Numbered from the stretch's first letter, positions 9,386 to 19,318 are shown. The stretch: DNA of 52,667 bases from an uncultured Flavobacteriales bacterium (GCA_946478775.1 CAMLDR010000007.1:1-52667); one strand, 5' to 3'. The notes: a model not told the origin generated them from the letters alone. Made by a program: numbers and translations.

Positions 9386-11923
9386 TTATTTGATCACACT
9401 AATTTTACCAACAGACTTTTGTCCGTTTACATTTAATGAATTAATAAAATAAACTCCGCTTTCAACACTTGTTAGTTCGATTGTATTCTCGCCGCTTTCC
9501 AATAGATGTGTTGCAATCACTTGTCCGGCAGCATTGGTAATCCTGATTGTTGTCTTCACATCTGTTACGATTGTGAACGTTCCGTTATTTGGATTCGGGT
9601 AAAGCGTAAAAAGGGATTGAGCCATTTCATCTATCCCGACCGTTGAAATAGCCACACAAGCTGAAGTTGCAGAACAACCGTTTTGAGTGACAATCACCGC
9701 ATACGTTCCATTTGCCGTTGCAGTAAATGATTGAGCAGTTGCTCCTGCAATCGGAGTATTTCCGTTTCCGCAGTTGATCCATTGATAAGTTGCTCCGGAA
9801 GTCGTTGCTGAAATAGTCAATCCGCTTAAAGTAGTTGTTGAAATAGGAAGTGTTACAATCACATTTTGCGTTTGTGTCGATGTATTTCCATTTCCATCGT
9901 TGTAAGTCCACGTTACGACCGTTGTTCCCGGAGTTGTGATTGGCAAAGTTGCATTGTGCGTTCCGGTAATGATTCCGGAGCAGTTGTCGGTTGCGGTTGG
10001 TGCTGTTAAAGATGTTACCGAACAGGGGCCTGTCACATTTGAAAGATTCGCTGTATTTGCTACCGGAGCTGTGTTGTCCAAAATAATTACGTTCTGCGTT
10101 TGAGTGGAAGTATTTCCGTTTCCATCATCATATGTCCAGGTTACGGTTGTTGTTCCTTGAGTTGTTATAGGAAATGTTGCATTGTGCGTTCCGGTAATCG
10201 TTCCGGCACAGTTGTCTGTTGCGGCTGGGGCAGTTAAGGAAGTTACCGAACACTGTCCTGTTACATCCGCCAAATTTGCGGTGTTTGCAACTGGAGCAAT
10301 TGGATCAACAATTGTAAGGTTGATGGTAATAATCGAATCGCAGCCAGCTGCATTGGGAATCGTATCCATGTATGTTCCGCTTGTTGTATATGTTTCGTGA
10401 CCTGAAGGAACGGTGTAGGATGAGCAGTCTGATGCACTTAAAGACGCCGTTGAAGCGATGCAGGCAGGCTGAAGTTTTGCCAAAAACAAATTAGCCATTG
10501 TCCCCGGCGTAGAAAAGTTAATTACTCCTGTCTGCACATCTACATCTATAGTCCCATTAGTGAATCCTCCTGCTATCAGCAATTGATCAGGGGTAGGATA
10601 TAAATTAATACTAGACGCATTTGCTTGCGCTGTTCCTCCAATCCGTGCGATATACAACAAATTTCCGTTAGCATCGTGCTTTGTTACAAATGCACACGAC
10701 TTACCTGGTGTAAAACTATTTAAAGTGTCAGTAGGGGTAGTACCAAAATTAGTTAGTCCCGTATAACTACCTACTGTAAATACAGATCCTGAAGCATCTG
10801 AAACAATGCATGATCCCTGAGCACTTCCAGCCGATTGAGTCTGCTTTGCCCAAACAAAATTTCCGGCTGCTGTGTATTTACAAACATATATATCCGAAGT
10901 ACCGCTTGCGGTCATATTATGAATCCCGATACCCGGATTAAAATCAACCGTTCCTGTAAATGAGCCGGTGAAGACAATATCTCCTGAACTCACTACCTTT
11001 AAATTGTTTACAATATCTGTATTCGGTCCAGATATTTGCCTTGCCCACGTGAAATTGATAGCAGATGTGTATTTAATGATGAATCCGTCAAACCCTCCAA
11101 CCGGAGTCATGTTATAAGCAGCTGCAGAAGGATCACAATCAATTGTTGAATTAAAAAATCCACTCACGTAAATATTTCCACTTGCATCGTGATTCACATG
11201 TCTGGATGAGGCACATTCGTAAATTTCTTTTGCAGCAATGAAGTTTCCGCTGGAGGTATATTTCGCGATATAACCGGTCAAACTTGTTGGGGCTGAGCTA
11301 AAAGTGAAAACACCTGCTCCCGGATCAAAATCTACTGTTGGAGAAGATGATCCAATCAATAGAATATTTCCTGAATCATCGATGTCAATATCATGTCCCA
11401 TAGCACCATATTGCAAGGATGATGGAGTAGTTGCAAGCATTGTTACCCAAACGAAATCCCCGTTTGAACTCAGCTTCCAGATGTAAGTATCCACATTGGT
11501 TGATTGTCGTGTTACATTAGATACACCTGGTCCCGGATCAAAATCAACTGTCACTGCTGTGTATAATGAACCCGTTACATATGCATTTCCCGTATTATCC
11601 AATGCCATCCCTAATTGGGAAACACTCTGGTTTACCGGTAATGTTTTTACCCAAAGTAAATTTCCATTGACATCTATTTTATGAAGATACAAGTCTCCCG
11701 CAGCGGTCTCCGCAGTAACCGCAGTAACCCCCGCCCCAGGATCCATATCCGCTGTTCCTGAAAAAAAACCAACAGTGTATAAGTTTCCGGTATTGTCAAT
11801 AATGGTTTCACTCACCCTAACAAAACCTGTAGATGATAGTTGTTTTCCCCATGCTGTTTCATATTGACTAAATGCATGCATGCCTGCCAAACAGCAAACC
11901 AGGAAGGTAGTAATTAGTTTCAT
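9386..11923 (-). CDS. Propeller/HYR-repeat protein with T9SS type A sorting domain, paralogue
   Basis: The 845-aa secreted protein has a signal peptide (MKLITTFLVCCLAGMHAFSQ). Propeller blades with D-x-D-P-G-A-G loops run to about residue 490, followed by one Cys repeat (CSSYTVPSGHETYTTSGTY), two HYR-like domains, the same Ig-like segment and a T9SS type A tail (VGIDEMAQSLFTLYPNPNNGTF). It has the same architecture as the 962-aa paralogue with fewer repeats. It is the first gene of a probable operon with that paralogue. Its promoter region (11924-12052) is shared with the divergent histidine kinase and carries the conserved motif at 11976-12004. Confidence 0.87.
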   Translation of the reverse strand: MKLITTFLVCCLAGMHAFSQYETAWGKQLSSTGFVRVSETIIDNTGNLYTVGFFSGTADMDPGAGVTAVTAETAAGDLYLHKIDVNGNLLWVKTLPVNQSVSQLGMALDNTGNAYVTGSLYTAVTVDFDPGPGVSNVTRQSTNVDTYIWKLSSNGDFVWVTMLATTPSSLQYGAMGHDIDIDDSGNILLIGSSSPTVDFDPGAGVFTFSSAPTSLTGYIAKYTSSGNFIAAKEIYECASSRHVNHDASGNIYVSGFFNSTIDCDPSAAAYNMTPVGGFDGFIIKYTSAINFTWARQISGPNTDIVNNLKVVSSGDIVFTGSFTGTVDFNPGIGIHNMTASGTSDIYVCKYTAAGNFVWAKQTQSAGSAQGSCIVSDASGSVFTVGSYTGLTNFGTTPTDTLNSFTPGKSCAFVTKHDANGNLLYIARIGGTAQANASSINLYPTPDQLLIAGGFTNGTIDVDVQTGVINFSTPGTMANLFLAKLQPACIASTASLSASDCSSYTVPSGHETYTTSGTYMDTIPNAAGCDSIITINLTIVDPIAPVANTANLADVTGQCSVTSLTAPAATDNCAGTITGTHNATFPITTQGTTTVTWTYDDGNGNTSTQTQNVIILDNTAPVANTANLSNVTGPCSVTSLTAPTATDNCSGIITGTHNATLPITTPGTTVVTWTYNDGNGNTSTQTQNVIVTLPISTTTLSGLTISATTSGATYQWINCGNGNTPIAGATAQSFTATANGTYAVIVTQNGCSATSACVAISTVGIDEMAQSLFTLYPNPNNGTFTIVTDVKTTIRITNAAGQVIATHLLESGENTIELTSVESGVYFINSLNVNGQKSVGKISVIK
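9639..10120. repeat. 482-bp block identical to 6703-7184, copy 2
   Basis: This is the partner of the block at 6703-7184. Flanking homologous sequence (for example just after 10120) is clearly diverged at synonymous sites, which shows that the identity is recent and local. Confidence 0.85.
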
Positions 11924-11975
11924 TGTTTCTGTTTAATATATTTTCACAAAGTTCTGATGAAATAATCCTTTGGTG

Positions 11976-12004
11976 CCTACCGTATTTGAAATTTTCGGCA
12001 CATT
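11976..12004 (-). promoter_or_regulatory. Conserved upstream motif, copy 2, in the divergent kinase/propeller promoter
   Basis: The minus strand reads AATGTGC, two variable bases, then AAAATTTCAAATACGGTAGG, 53 nt upstream of the ATG at 11923, with the -7-like CAAA (plus strand) at 11947-11950. The gap from motif to TTTG matches copy 1 exactly. The site also lies about 50 nt upstream of the kinase start at 12053, so it could serve both directions. Confidence 0.6.
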
Positions 12005-12052
12005 TCGATTTTAGGGGGCTACAGCTTCTCAAAACAAACTATTTTTGGCATT

Positions 12053-15007
12053 ATGTTCCAAAGGACCCTTTGCTTACTAATTTGCTTTGCTTGTTTGCTA
12101 CTGCCTTCACTTCGGGTTTTTTCCCAGGAATTGCTTTTCTCCGGTTTCAATAGTGAGGTACAGCTTCCTTCCCAGGAGTGCTACAAGATCATTCAGGATA
12201 AAAAAGGGTATATCTGGTTCAGCACAGATAATGGGTTATGCAGATTTGACGGGCATAAACTCCTTGTTTTTGATAAAAGCAACGGGTTGCCGGAGGAAAA
12301 TGTGTATGTCGTGTTTGAGGACAAGCAAGGCAAGATCTGGTTTGCCACATCTAAGAATAGAATTCTCTATTTTGAAAACGACCGACTGAAAGAAGCGCCT
12401 TTTAGTAAAGACTATCAAAAATGGGGGAATGGTGTTTATAAAAATCCAATTCCTTTTTTTATGGATATGAATGATCCGGAGAACTCCGTCATCACGAATT
12501 CATATTACGCGGTAAGTGTAAACCAAAAAACAAACAGCACTTCCATAATTCCGCGTACGCATCAAGATGTACGTTATTTGCTAAGAAAAAAGAGAGCGAT
12601 TCCTTTTATGCCGATTTCAGGATTTCCAAACTTAGAATCATTGGATGAAGCAAACGTTGTTCTGAAAAATGAAAAGCAGAGTAAACGAATTGTTTTTCCT
12701 GAATTAAACGATAAGACGAAACACGGGGTCACATTAACTGCTTTGGCAGGAAATGTTGATTTAATCGGAGTCAATAATAAATTAATCCGCGTAAATGCGG
12801 ATCTCACCTATACGGTACAATCTTTTCCTGATAGAATCATTAGTCTGTATATAGATAAATCCAATGGTCTGTGGGTAGGGGTTTTGAAAAACGGGGTTTA
12901 TTATTACCCGGATGTAAATAAGATGCACTTGGAGCATCACAGTCTAAGGAATTATTCTGTAACCGGAATTTGTGAAGACCACGAAGGTGGAATGTGGTGT
13001 ACAACCCTGGAAAAAGGAGTTCAATACAGCCGGAACAAATGCTTATTAGCTTATACCGCAACAGCAGGCTTAGATCAGAGTATTTCTTTGCTTAAATACG
13101 TGGATGGAAATTTATACGTTTCATCATCGGGTAACCAATTGTATGTGCGGAATTCAGGTAGCAAACAATTCTCTTCCTTCTCGTTGCCTCTGGGAAAGGA
13201 ACTGTTTTTCTCGGATATGTTGCCTTACAGAAACGGCTGGGTTCTCTCCAGTGAAGTGATTATGGTTCAAACGGATCATCAATTCAGATCGGTGAAAGCG
13301 CTGAACTTTTCAAAAATAGTTGCTGCAGCTTACCAGCTTGTAAAATTCCGGGATGCTTTATACGGGATCATGTATAGCGATCTGTATGAGATTAAATATC
13401 CGAAAATGGATGTGAAAATAATAGCTAATATGTTTCCTTTCAAGTCCAGATCTATTCTATATAATGGACAAGAGCAGTTTCTTCTGGGGGGAAACCAAGG
13501 ATTATTCAGTTATGATCTTGTCACCAAAAAATACAAGCAAATAAAAGGGATTCCAGAAAAAGTGACAGGTTTACTAAGGTCACGTACCGGAAGGATTTGG
13601 GTCATTACAGCGGACGATGATATTTATTGGATAGATGGAGATCGCGTGACATCAGCGGGAAAAGAACTGAAACTAAATGGTGGAAACTTATACGAAATTA
13701 CCGAAGATCAATCCGGAACCATTTGGGTGGCATCCAATGAAGGATTGTACCGCATTTCAAAACAGGGCAAGAGCTACCAATCTTATCTTTACACTATTCA
13801 TAACGGTTTGCCTTCCAATGAAGTCTATAAAGTAGCTGCCGATCAGGAATCCATTTGGTTTTCCACTTTTGAAGGTCTTTTTAGTCTTCCTTTAAATGCA
13901 AAAACTAAAAATACTGCAGGACCTTCCATTCATTTGCAGAAAATGACGGTAAATAATCATCCTTATAAAAAATCCCGTTTGATCAAACTGGAGTATAACC
14001 GGAATGATCTGCACTTTGTGTTTGATATTCTCACCTTCAAAAGTGGAGTTCTGAACCAATTGACTTACGTTTTAAGTGACGGGAATGAAACCAAGCGATT
14101 AGAGGTCAAGAGCAATGAAATTTTCCTGGAGAATCTCTCACCGGGATCTTATAAACTGGCAGTTTATGGAATCAATAATGATGGAGTTAAAAGCGCCGAT
14201 CCCGAAGTTTTCAATATTGTCATTGCAGCACCTTTTTGGAAGACCTGGTGGTTTATTTCAATTGTCATCTTGCTTTTTGCGCTTGGAATTGGTTGGTTGG
14301 TCCGGGTGATAGTTGGGAATGTGCGAAAAGCCGAAGAAGCAAAAACACTGGTCAATAAAATGATGGCTGAATACCAGATTACGGCTTTGCAGGCACAGAT
14401 GAACCCGCATTTTATTTTCAATGCCATTAACACGATTCAGGGTTACATCCTTGGGAAAAATGAAGGAGAAGCATACAGCTACCTGGCCAAATTTAGTAAG
14501 TTGATCCGGATGGTACTCCATAATTCACAACTGAAGGTACTGCGTTTGGAACGAGAACTGGAAGTACTTCATTTATACATTGAACTGGAACAGCTTCGTT
14601 TTGATCATTGTTTTGATTACGAATTGGTAGTTGCCGAAGGAACGGAACTGACTGATTTTAATATTCCCGGAATGCTGCTGCAGCCATACATCGAAAATGC
14701 TATCTGGCATGGGATCGTGAATCTGGAAAATAGCAGACGGGGTAAATTGACTCTTTCCATTCATCCCATCGGTGAGCGTTTGCTCATTACCATTACAGAT
14801 AACGGAGTAGGAAGGGAAAAAGCTAAAATCTTCCGGGTAAATACGCACCACAAATCAGTAGGAATGGAACTTACGGGAGAAAGACTGGAAGTAATGAACC
14901 GACTGCACGGAGACAATATTGCCAGCGTGAAGGTGACGGATCTTTTTGATGAAGCAGGAATTCCTTCTGGAACTAAGGTAGAAATAAGTATTCCAACTAA
15001 TATTTGA
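12053..15007 (+). CDS. Propeller-sensor histidine kinase (LytS/His_kinase type)
   Basis: The 984-aa sensor kinase has a signal peptide at residues 1-25. The periplasmic two-component regulator propeller repeats run to about residue 610 (DKKGYIWFSTDNGLCRFDG, DKQGKIWFAT, DQSGTIWVASNEGLYR). A Y_Y_Y-like domain ends near 715, and one membrane segment follows (FISIVILLFALGIGWLVRVIV). The His_kinase domain has the phosphoacceptor in QMNPHFIFNAIN (His near 786), an N-box (PYIENAIWHGI) and an ATP lid (ITDNGVGREKA). It should autophosphorylate and pass phosphate to the LytTR regulator starting 3 nt downstream. It is divergent from a T9SS propeller operon, which suggests that those genes or their cargo are its targets. 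Confidence 0.92.
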   Translation: MFQRTLCLLICFACLLLPSLRVFSQELLFSGFNSEVQLPSQECYKIIQDKKGYIWFSTDNGLCRFDGHKLLVFDKSNGLPEENVYVVFEDKQGKIWFATSKNRILYFENDRLKEAPFSKDYQKWGNGVYKNPIPFFMDMNDPENSVITNSYYAVSVNQKTNSTSIIPRTHQDVRYLLRKKRAIPFMPISGFPNLESLDEANVVLKNEKQSKRIVFPELNDKTKHGVTLTALAGNVDLIGVNNKLIRVNADLTYTVQSFPDRIISLYIDKSNGLWVGVLKNGVYYYPDVNKMHLEHHSLRNYSVTGICEDHEGGMWCTTLEKGVQYSRNKCLLAYTATAGLDQSISLLKYVDGNLYVSSSGNQLYVRNSGSKQFSSFSLPLGKELFFSDMLPYRNGWVLSSEVIMVQTDHQFRSVKALNFSKIVAAAYQLVKFRDALYGIMYSDLYEIKYPKMDVKIIANMFPFKSRSILYNGQEQFLLGGNQGLFSYDLVTKKYKQIKGIPEKVTGLLRSRTGRIWVITADDDIYWIDGDRVTSAGKELKLNGGNLYEITEDQSGTIWVASNEGLYRISKQGKSYQSYLYTIHNGLPSNEVYKVAADQESIWFSTFEGLFSLPLNAKTKNTAGPSIHLQKMTVNNHPYKKSRLIKLEYNRNDLHFVFDILTFKSGVLNQLTYVLSDGNETKRLEVKSNEIFLENLSPGSYKLAVYGINNDGVKSADPEVFNIVIAAPFWKTWWFISIVILLFALGIGWLVRVIVGNVRKAEEAKTLVNKMMAEYQITALQAQMNPHFIFNAINTIQGYILGKNEGEAYSYLAKFSKLIRMVLHNSQLKVLRLERELEVLHLYIELEQLRFDHCFDYELVVAEGTELTDFNIPGMLLQPYIENAIWHGIVNLENSRRGKLTLSIHPIGERLLITITDNGVGREKAKIFRVNTHHKSVGMELTGERLEVMNRLHGDNIASVKVTDLFDEAGIPSGTKVEISIPTNI

Positions 15008-15010
15008 TCC

Positions 15011-15766
15011 ATGGAAAAGCAGATTACCGCTGTGATTGTTGATGACGAAACTCAAAGCAGGTTTGTACTGAAAACATTGATTACTCAAAACTTTCCTGAA
15101 ATTAAATTAATAGGTGAAGCAAGCAATGTGGATGAAGGGTATGAACTGCTGTTAGAAGTAAAACCCCAGCTTGTTTTCCTGGATATTCAAATGCCTAAAA
15201 GTGATGGATTTAGCTTGTTGAAATACTTTGATAAGGTTCCTTTTGAAGTGGTGTTTGTGACCAGTTTTGATCAATATGCTATCCGGGCAATTAAGTTCAG
15301 CGCATTGGACTACTTACTGAAGCCGGTCGAAATAAGAGACCTTGGACAAGCCATCGAAAAAGCTAGGGAAAGTATTGCTCTCAAACGGAACAATCAGCCG
15401 CAAATAGTCAACTTACTGAGAAGTATCGAAGATTCCGAAAACCAGCAAATTTCCATTCATTCAGCGGATTCGGTGATCATCATAGAGGAGAAGTCCATTA
15501 TTTCTATTATGTCGGACGGAAATTACTGCACTATTCGAACGGATAACAACGGTCGTTTTTTGAGCTCACGCAGACTGATCGACTTTGAGGAATATTTCGA
15601 TGAGAATTCCGGTTTTGTCCGCATTACAAGAAGACACATTATCAACACCCGGAAAATTGTTAAATACAGCAAAGGCGAACCCTGCATCATAGAAATGACG
15701 AATGACGAGGTTTTTGAAGTTTCCCGCAGGAGAAAAACAGAAGTTTTGAATAAACTGAAGAAGTAA
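15011..15766 (+). CDS. LytTR-family response regulator
   Basis: The 251-aa cytoplasmic regulator has a receiver domain with the acidic pair at residues 10-12 (IVDDE), phosphoacceptor Asp58 (VFLDIQMP), Thr in VFVTSFD and Lys in LLKPVE. The C-terminal LytTR DNA-binding domain spans roughly residues 148-250 (DGNYCTIRT ... RRLIDFEEYF ... FVRITRRHIINTRKIV). It starts 3 nt after the kinase stop, so the two are co-translated. By family it binds DNA as a dimer at paired short repeats. The shared motif at 6363 and 11976 is a plausible but unproven site. Confidence 0.92.
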   Translation: MEKQITAVIVDDETQSRFVLKTLITQNFPEIKLIGEASNVDEGYELLLEVKPQLVFLDIQMPKSDGFSLLKYFDKVPFEVVFVTSFDQYAIRAIKFSALDYLLKPVEIRDLGQAIEKARESIALKRNNQPQIVNLLRSIEDSENQQISIHSADSVIIIEEKSIISIMSDGNYCTIRTDNNGRFLSSRRLIDFEEYFDENSGFVRITRRHIINTRKIVKYSKGEPCIIEMTNDEVFEVSRRRKTEVLNKLKK

Positions 15767-16298
15767 TTACGAATCATTGTTGTTCGGGGAAAATAATTTT
15801 TAGTTGTTCTAATCCTTACCATTTCTCAATTGAGATGGAAATGAAAGGCAGGAGGCTTACTTTTCGGAAAAAGGATTATTCACCTTTTTTCTAATTTGGA
15901 CAGCGGACAAAATTCCCAATTACACGACAGTGATATTGAATTATTCAGTTGGAATCGTTACCCGTCCTAATAAATAGAGCTATGAAAGTAAAAGGTTTCC
16001 ATTTCGGTTACTTAGGCCGAAAAGTGCTGATCCCACAGTATTTGTAAAATTACTGTGGGATTGCATTCCGGATCCTGATCCCTTCTTTTCGTGCATAAGT
16101 CCGAAACGGAAACCTGCTTGAAAACCGTAATTGGATAAAGGCATTTTTGCTTACTTTTTGTGCCTTGGAAAGAGGCCGCGCAGCGGGTGAAGACGAAACA
16201 GCGACAAACGTTAGTGCGAAAGCTGTAAGGTAAGTAAGAGAATAAAGAGTGGTTGTTCGAAGATGTTGTGAATTTAATCGGACAAGAATAATTACGAA
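15767..16298. other. Intergenic 532 bp with hairpin and degenerate dispersed-repeat text
   Basis: No convincing gene. A perfect 11-bp stem (ATCCCACAGTA / TACTGTGGGAT, 16030-16061, 10-nt loop) lies in the middle without a T-tract. The stretch 16139-16250, read on the minus strand, contains GGCACAAAAAGTAAGCAAAAA, resembling fragments of intergenic repeats common in Bacteroidota. It may be a decayed repeat element. Confidence 0.4.
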
Positions 16299-18662
16299 TT
16301 ACTGCACCACCAGCATTTTCCTGAATACCGGTTGATCCTGGTTGTAGCCGCAAACCCAATAAGTTCCCTTTTTCCAGGAAGTCGTAAAAAAGTCTGTTTT
16401 TGAAGCAGGTTGCAAGCGCTGATCCACCAATTTTCCCATAGCGTCGCAAATTACGATACGGTCTGTGGTGACTTTGCTTTCAACGGAAAAGAAATTCGAA
16501 GCGGGGTTCGGATAAAGGATTGCTGCATTTTCGTTGTTCCATTCGTTTAATCCCAGGTTGTATCCTTTGATTGCGATTGCATATTCACCTTTCTGAAGGT
16601 TGGTAGCATTGAGCATTCCTGTTTTATCGGTGAGATTTCCAAAGCTCTTAGTGTAAGTAGGAAATTCTGACCAGTCAACTGACCGGTCCGGGCGATAAAG
16701 CAAAATCAAACTGTCTTCTGCTCCGGTGATCAATAAATGGTCGAGGTAGCCGTTTCCGGTGGTTTGTCCATTGTAACGGAAAGAGGCATTGGTATTGAAC
16801 CCGGAGTTCCAGATTCCATCAATGCGCCAGTAACGCTGCGGAGAGATCAGTTTTCCTGATTCCCAATCCAATACAGGGTCCGGAGCTGCCCAATGGTGTT
16901 CCACCACTACGAAGGCAGAATCTGTTACGTTTTGGATCTGCAGCATCATGTTGGAATGAGCCAGGTTTTTGGTACCGGTAGTATTGAAGGTGGAATAGGT
17001 CGCCGTCACTGCGTGCGAGATCAGTTCATCCCGGTTCAGGTAACCCAAAGTAGGAATGAAAGGAACGGAAACGGTAACGGTGTTGTTCATTCCGGAAGAA
17101 TGGATGGTTGTCTCATACGTATTCCAATTGTCGTCGCGCAGGGTTAAAGTCAGCGGGACCTGGTTGCTGTAATTGGTTCTTCCTACCAGTTTTTGTTTCA
17201 GGTGAACCGTTACATCATGGTTAACGCCATTTTGAACAATGGTTAGAGAGTCGATGGAAATGTGTGGCCAGCCTCCCTGGAAGATCCAGTCGGCAAAGAA
17301 ATTATCCAGGTTGAACCCGGTTATTGCACTCAGTTCATCGCGGTATTCCATGGCATCGATGTCCGAGAATTTGTTTTGCTCCAGCAATTCTTTCAACCCG
17401 CTGAAGAAAAGTGTATCGCCAAGATATCCCCTAAGTGTATGGATCATGTTTGCACCTTTGAGGTAAGTTGTGTTTCCGTAAGTATGTTCCTGTGGCACAC
17501 CGGAAAGCGGCCAATATCCGGCATCGTCGATGTGGCAGGTTCGCAGTAATTCTTTGTGTTCGCTTCTTACCAGTGATTCATAAGCTGCCCGGTTGGTCAA
17601 TTCTTCTCTAAAGACGTATTCACAATACGCGGCGCTTCCTTCGTTGATCCACATATCTTCCGCCGTGCGGCAGGTTACCAGGTTTCCCCACCAGTGGTGC
17701 GATAATTCATGCGCCATAATGGATTGATACGTTAAACTACCATTTGCCAGCACTTCCGGATAGGCAATGTTCATGGCGTGTTCCATGGCTCCGGCTGTCA
17801 TGGGGACGATTACGTAACCAACCCTGTCCCAATGGTAAGGCCCGAATTTATCCTCGAAAATATCAAAGGCATTTTCCAGGTTCACAAAAGAGTTTTTCAT
17901 AGCTGTGGTATCGGAAGCGTGTGCGGCCAGTTTCACAGGAACCGGATTGTTCTGGTAATCCGTGAAAGTGGTGTTTACAAAAACGTAGTTGGAAACGGCC
18001 ACCGAAATAAGATAAGAGGGAATGGTCTGGAACATTTTCCAGTGATGCGTTTCGGATAGATCGGGATTGATATTCGTGGACTGAAAAACACCGCCACAAG
18101 CTGCGTCATGAGCCGGAAGGGTTGTTACAAACAAGTCGTAAGTGGAGCGGGTAGTGAAGTTATCGAAACACGGGAACCAGGTTTTTCCATAGTTGTGCGG
18201 AATATCCTCCAGGGAAACGCCCACGTTATAAGCATAAGCTGAATTGAAGTAAAATCCTCCGAAAACGGGGTCCTGCACGGTTGTTCCGTGGTAGAATACC
18301 TCAATGGAAGTGGAATCTCCGATATTGAAAGCTGCGCCCAGGTTTACCTTAAATCCGAGTGGAGCAGGAGTGAAGGCAAGCAGGTTTCCGTTTGCATCGT
18401 GCACACTATCGACTGTGGGTCCCATCAAATCCAGTTTGATTTCGGTAATATTATTGACTTTCGGCTCGAAAATAACTTGTGTGTGTCCTTTCAGGATGAA
18501 GGTGCTGAAATCGCGTAAATCCAGGTGCACGTTGTAATGTTCAATAGCGATACTGTCATAGCGCGTATCGTATGGGAAAGACGTTTGAGCATGAACTGTA
18601 TGGAAGAAACTTACAACAGCGATTAGAACAGGACTTAAAAAGAGTGCAGCAGAACGATTCAT
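16299..18662 (-). CDS. M1-family metallopeptidase with T9SS type A sorting domain
   Basis: The 787-aa secreted zinc aminopeptidase-like enzyme has a signal peptide at residues 1-25. The M1 N-terminal beta domain is followed by GAMEH (in place of the classic GAMEN) and the zinc site HELSHHWWGN (His318, His322) with the third ligand Glu in NEGSAAYCEY 19 residues on. A beta domain follows and then a T9SS type A tail (ILYPNPASNFFSVES ... KGTYWVCGYNQDQPVFRKMLVVQ). GxMEH variants are common in extracellular Bacteroidota M1 enzymes, so catalysis is not ruled out. It probably acts outside the cell on peptides. It is monocistronic, with no clear terminator. Confidence 0.9.
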   Translation of the reverse strand: MNRSAALFLSPVLIAVVSFFHTVHAQTSFPYDTRYDSIAIEHYNVHLDLRDFSTFILKGHTQVIFEPKVNNITEIKLDLMGPTVDSVHDANGNLLAFTPAPLGFKVNLGAAFNIGDSTSIEVFYHGTTVQDPVFGGFYFNSAYAYNVGVSLEDIPHNYGKTWFPCFDNFTTRSTYDLFVTTLPAHDAACGGVFQSTNINPDLSETHHWKMFQTIPSYLISVAVSNYVFVNTTFTDYQNNPVPVKLAAHASDTTAMKNSFVNLENAFDIFEDKFGPYHWDRVGYVIVPMTAGAMEHAMNIAYPEVLANGSLTYQSIMAHELSHHWWGNLVTCRTAEDMWINEGSAAYCEYVFREELTNRAAYESLVRSEHKELLRTCHIDDAGYWPLSGVPQEHTYGNTTYLKGANMIHTLRGYLGDTLFFSGLKELLEQNKFSDIDAMEYRDELSAITGFNLDNFFADWIFQGGWPHISIDSLTIVQNGVNHDVTVHLKQKLVGRTNYSNQVPLTLTLRDDNWNTYETTIHSSGMNNTVTVSVPFIPTLGYLNRDELISHAVTATYSTFNTTGTKNLAHSNMMLQIQNVTDSAFVVVEHHWAAPDPVLDWESGKLISPQRYWRIDGIWNSGFNTNASFRYNGQTTGNGYLDHLLITGAEDSLILLYRPDRSVDWSEFPTYTKSFGNLTDKTGMLNATNLQKGEYAIAIKGYNLGLNEWNNENAAILYPNPASNFFSVESKVTTDRIVICDAMGKLVDQRLQPASKTDFFTTSWKKGTYWVCGYNQDQPVFRKMLVVQ

Positions 18663-18862
18663 AGTTTCAGAAGATAAGGGATAAAGATAGGGAAGAACTG
18701 GTTTATATGCAATTACGAAGACGAATTAAGTCTATCGGTCCACAGAGCGGATATGGAACTTTTTTAGCGGGAAGTACATTCGGAAAGGGTTATAGAATCA
18801 AACTAGTTAATTTGTTTAAAAAAAAGATGTTATTTTAGCGCCTCAAACTAAAACTGATTACT

Positions 18863-19252
18863 ATGAAAGTAAACGTTGAACAACCTTATACGTTGGCTGA
18901 GTTAAAGCCTAAATTGGAAGCTGCATTTCCGGAATACACTGTAAAATTCAGAGGACCAAAAGTTTTGGTAATCGGACAAGGTAAAGTTGGCGGAGCTCAA
19001 ATCGTTGGTGAAAAGAAGGGTCATGTCCGCATTTTCGAAGGATTCCCAACAATGGGCGGACAAATGCTTTTTGCTTTGTCTATGCTTCTTTTAGGGATTT
19101 TAATTCCATTTATTGTGTTTTTAACTGCGATCAAGCCAAAACAAGTAAAAGTGCGTGATGCTGTAGCTAATTTTATTCGTGAAGAATATGGTACAGGAGC
19201 GAAGCAGAAGCAAACTGCAAATGACCTGTTGGATGAAGCTGTGACAGTTTAA
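18863..19252 (+). CDS. Small inner-membrane protein of unknown function
   Basis: I do not recognise this family. The 129-aa protein has a soluble alpha/beta N-terminus (residues 1-70: TLAELKPKLEAAFPEYTVKFRGPKVLVIG), one strong membrane helix (about 70-92, LFALSMLLLGILIPFIVFL) and a charged C-terminal tail. A promoter-like TTG (18812-18814) and TATTTTAG (18831-18838) precede the ATG, and a strong terminator follows at 19294. It is therefore a single-gene unit, probably well expressed. Confidence 0.75.
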   Translation: MKVNVEQPYTLAELKPKLEAAFPEYTVKFRGPKVLVIGQGKVGGAQIVGEKKGHVRIFEGFPTMGGQMLFALSMLLLGILIPFIVFLTAIKPKQVKVRDAVANFIREEYGTGAKQKQTANDLLDEAVTV

Positions 19253-19293
19253 CAAAAGATAAGAGCCAGCCATGGCTGGTGGTAAATAGGGAA

Positions 19294-19318
19294 GGGAAGT
19301 TTAGTGCTTCCCTTTTTT
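19294..19318 (+). terminator. Terminator of the small membrane protein gene
   Basis: GGGAAG pairs with CTTCCC around a 7-nt loop and is followed by six T. A separate perfect 14-bp palindrome CCAGCCATGGCTGG lies just upstream at 19266-19279. Confidence 0.85.

Noticed and set aside
15981..16046. 21-codon frame MKVKGFHFGYLGRK... ending at a hairpin
   Set aside because: Too short, no promoter-like element and no recognisable pattern; the stem at 16030 overlaps its stop by chance.
16012..16449. 145-aa minus-strand frame overlapping the M1 peptidase 3' end
   Set aside because: It is in another frame of the same strand across a T9SS tail and repeat-like intergenic DNA; no family pattern.
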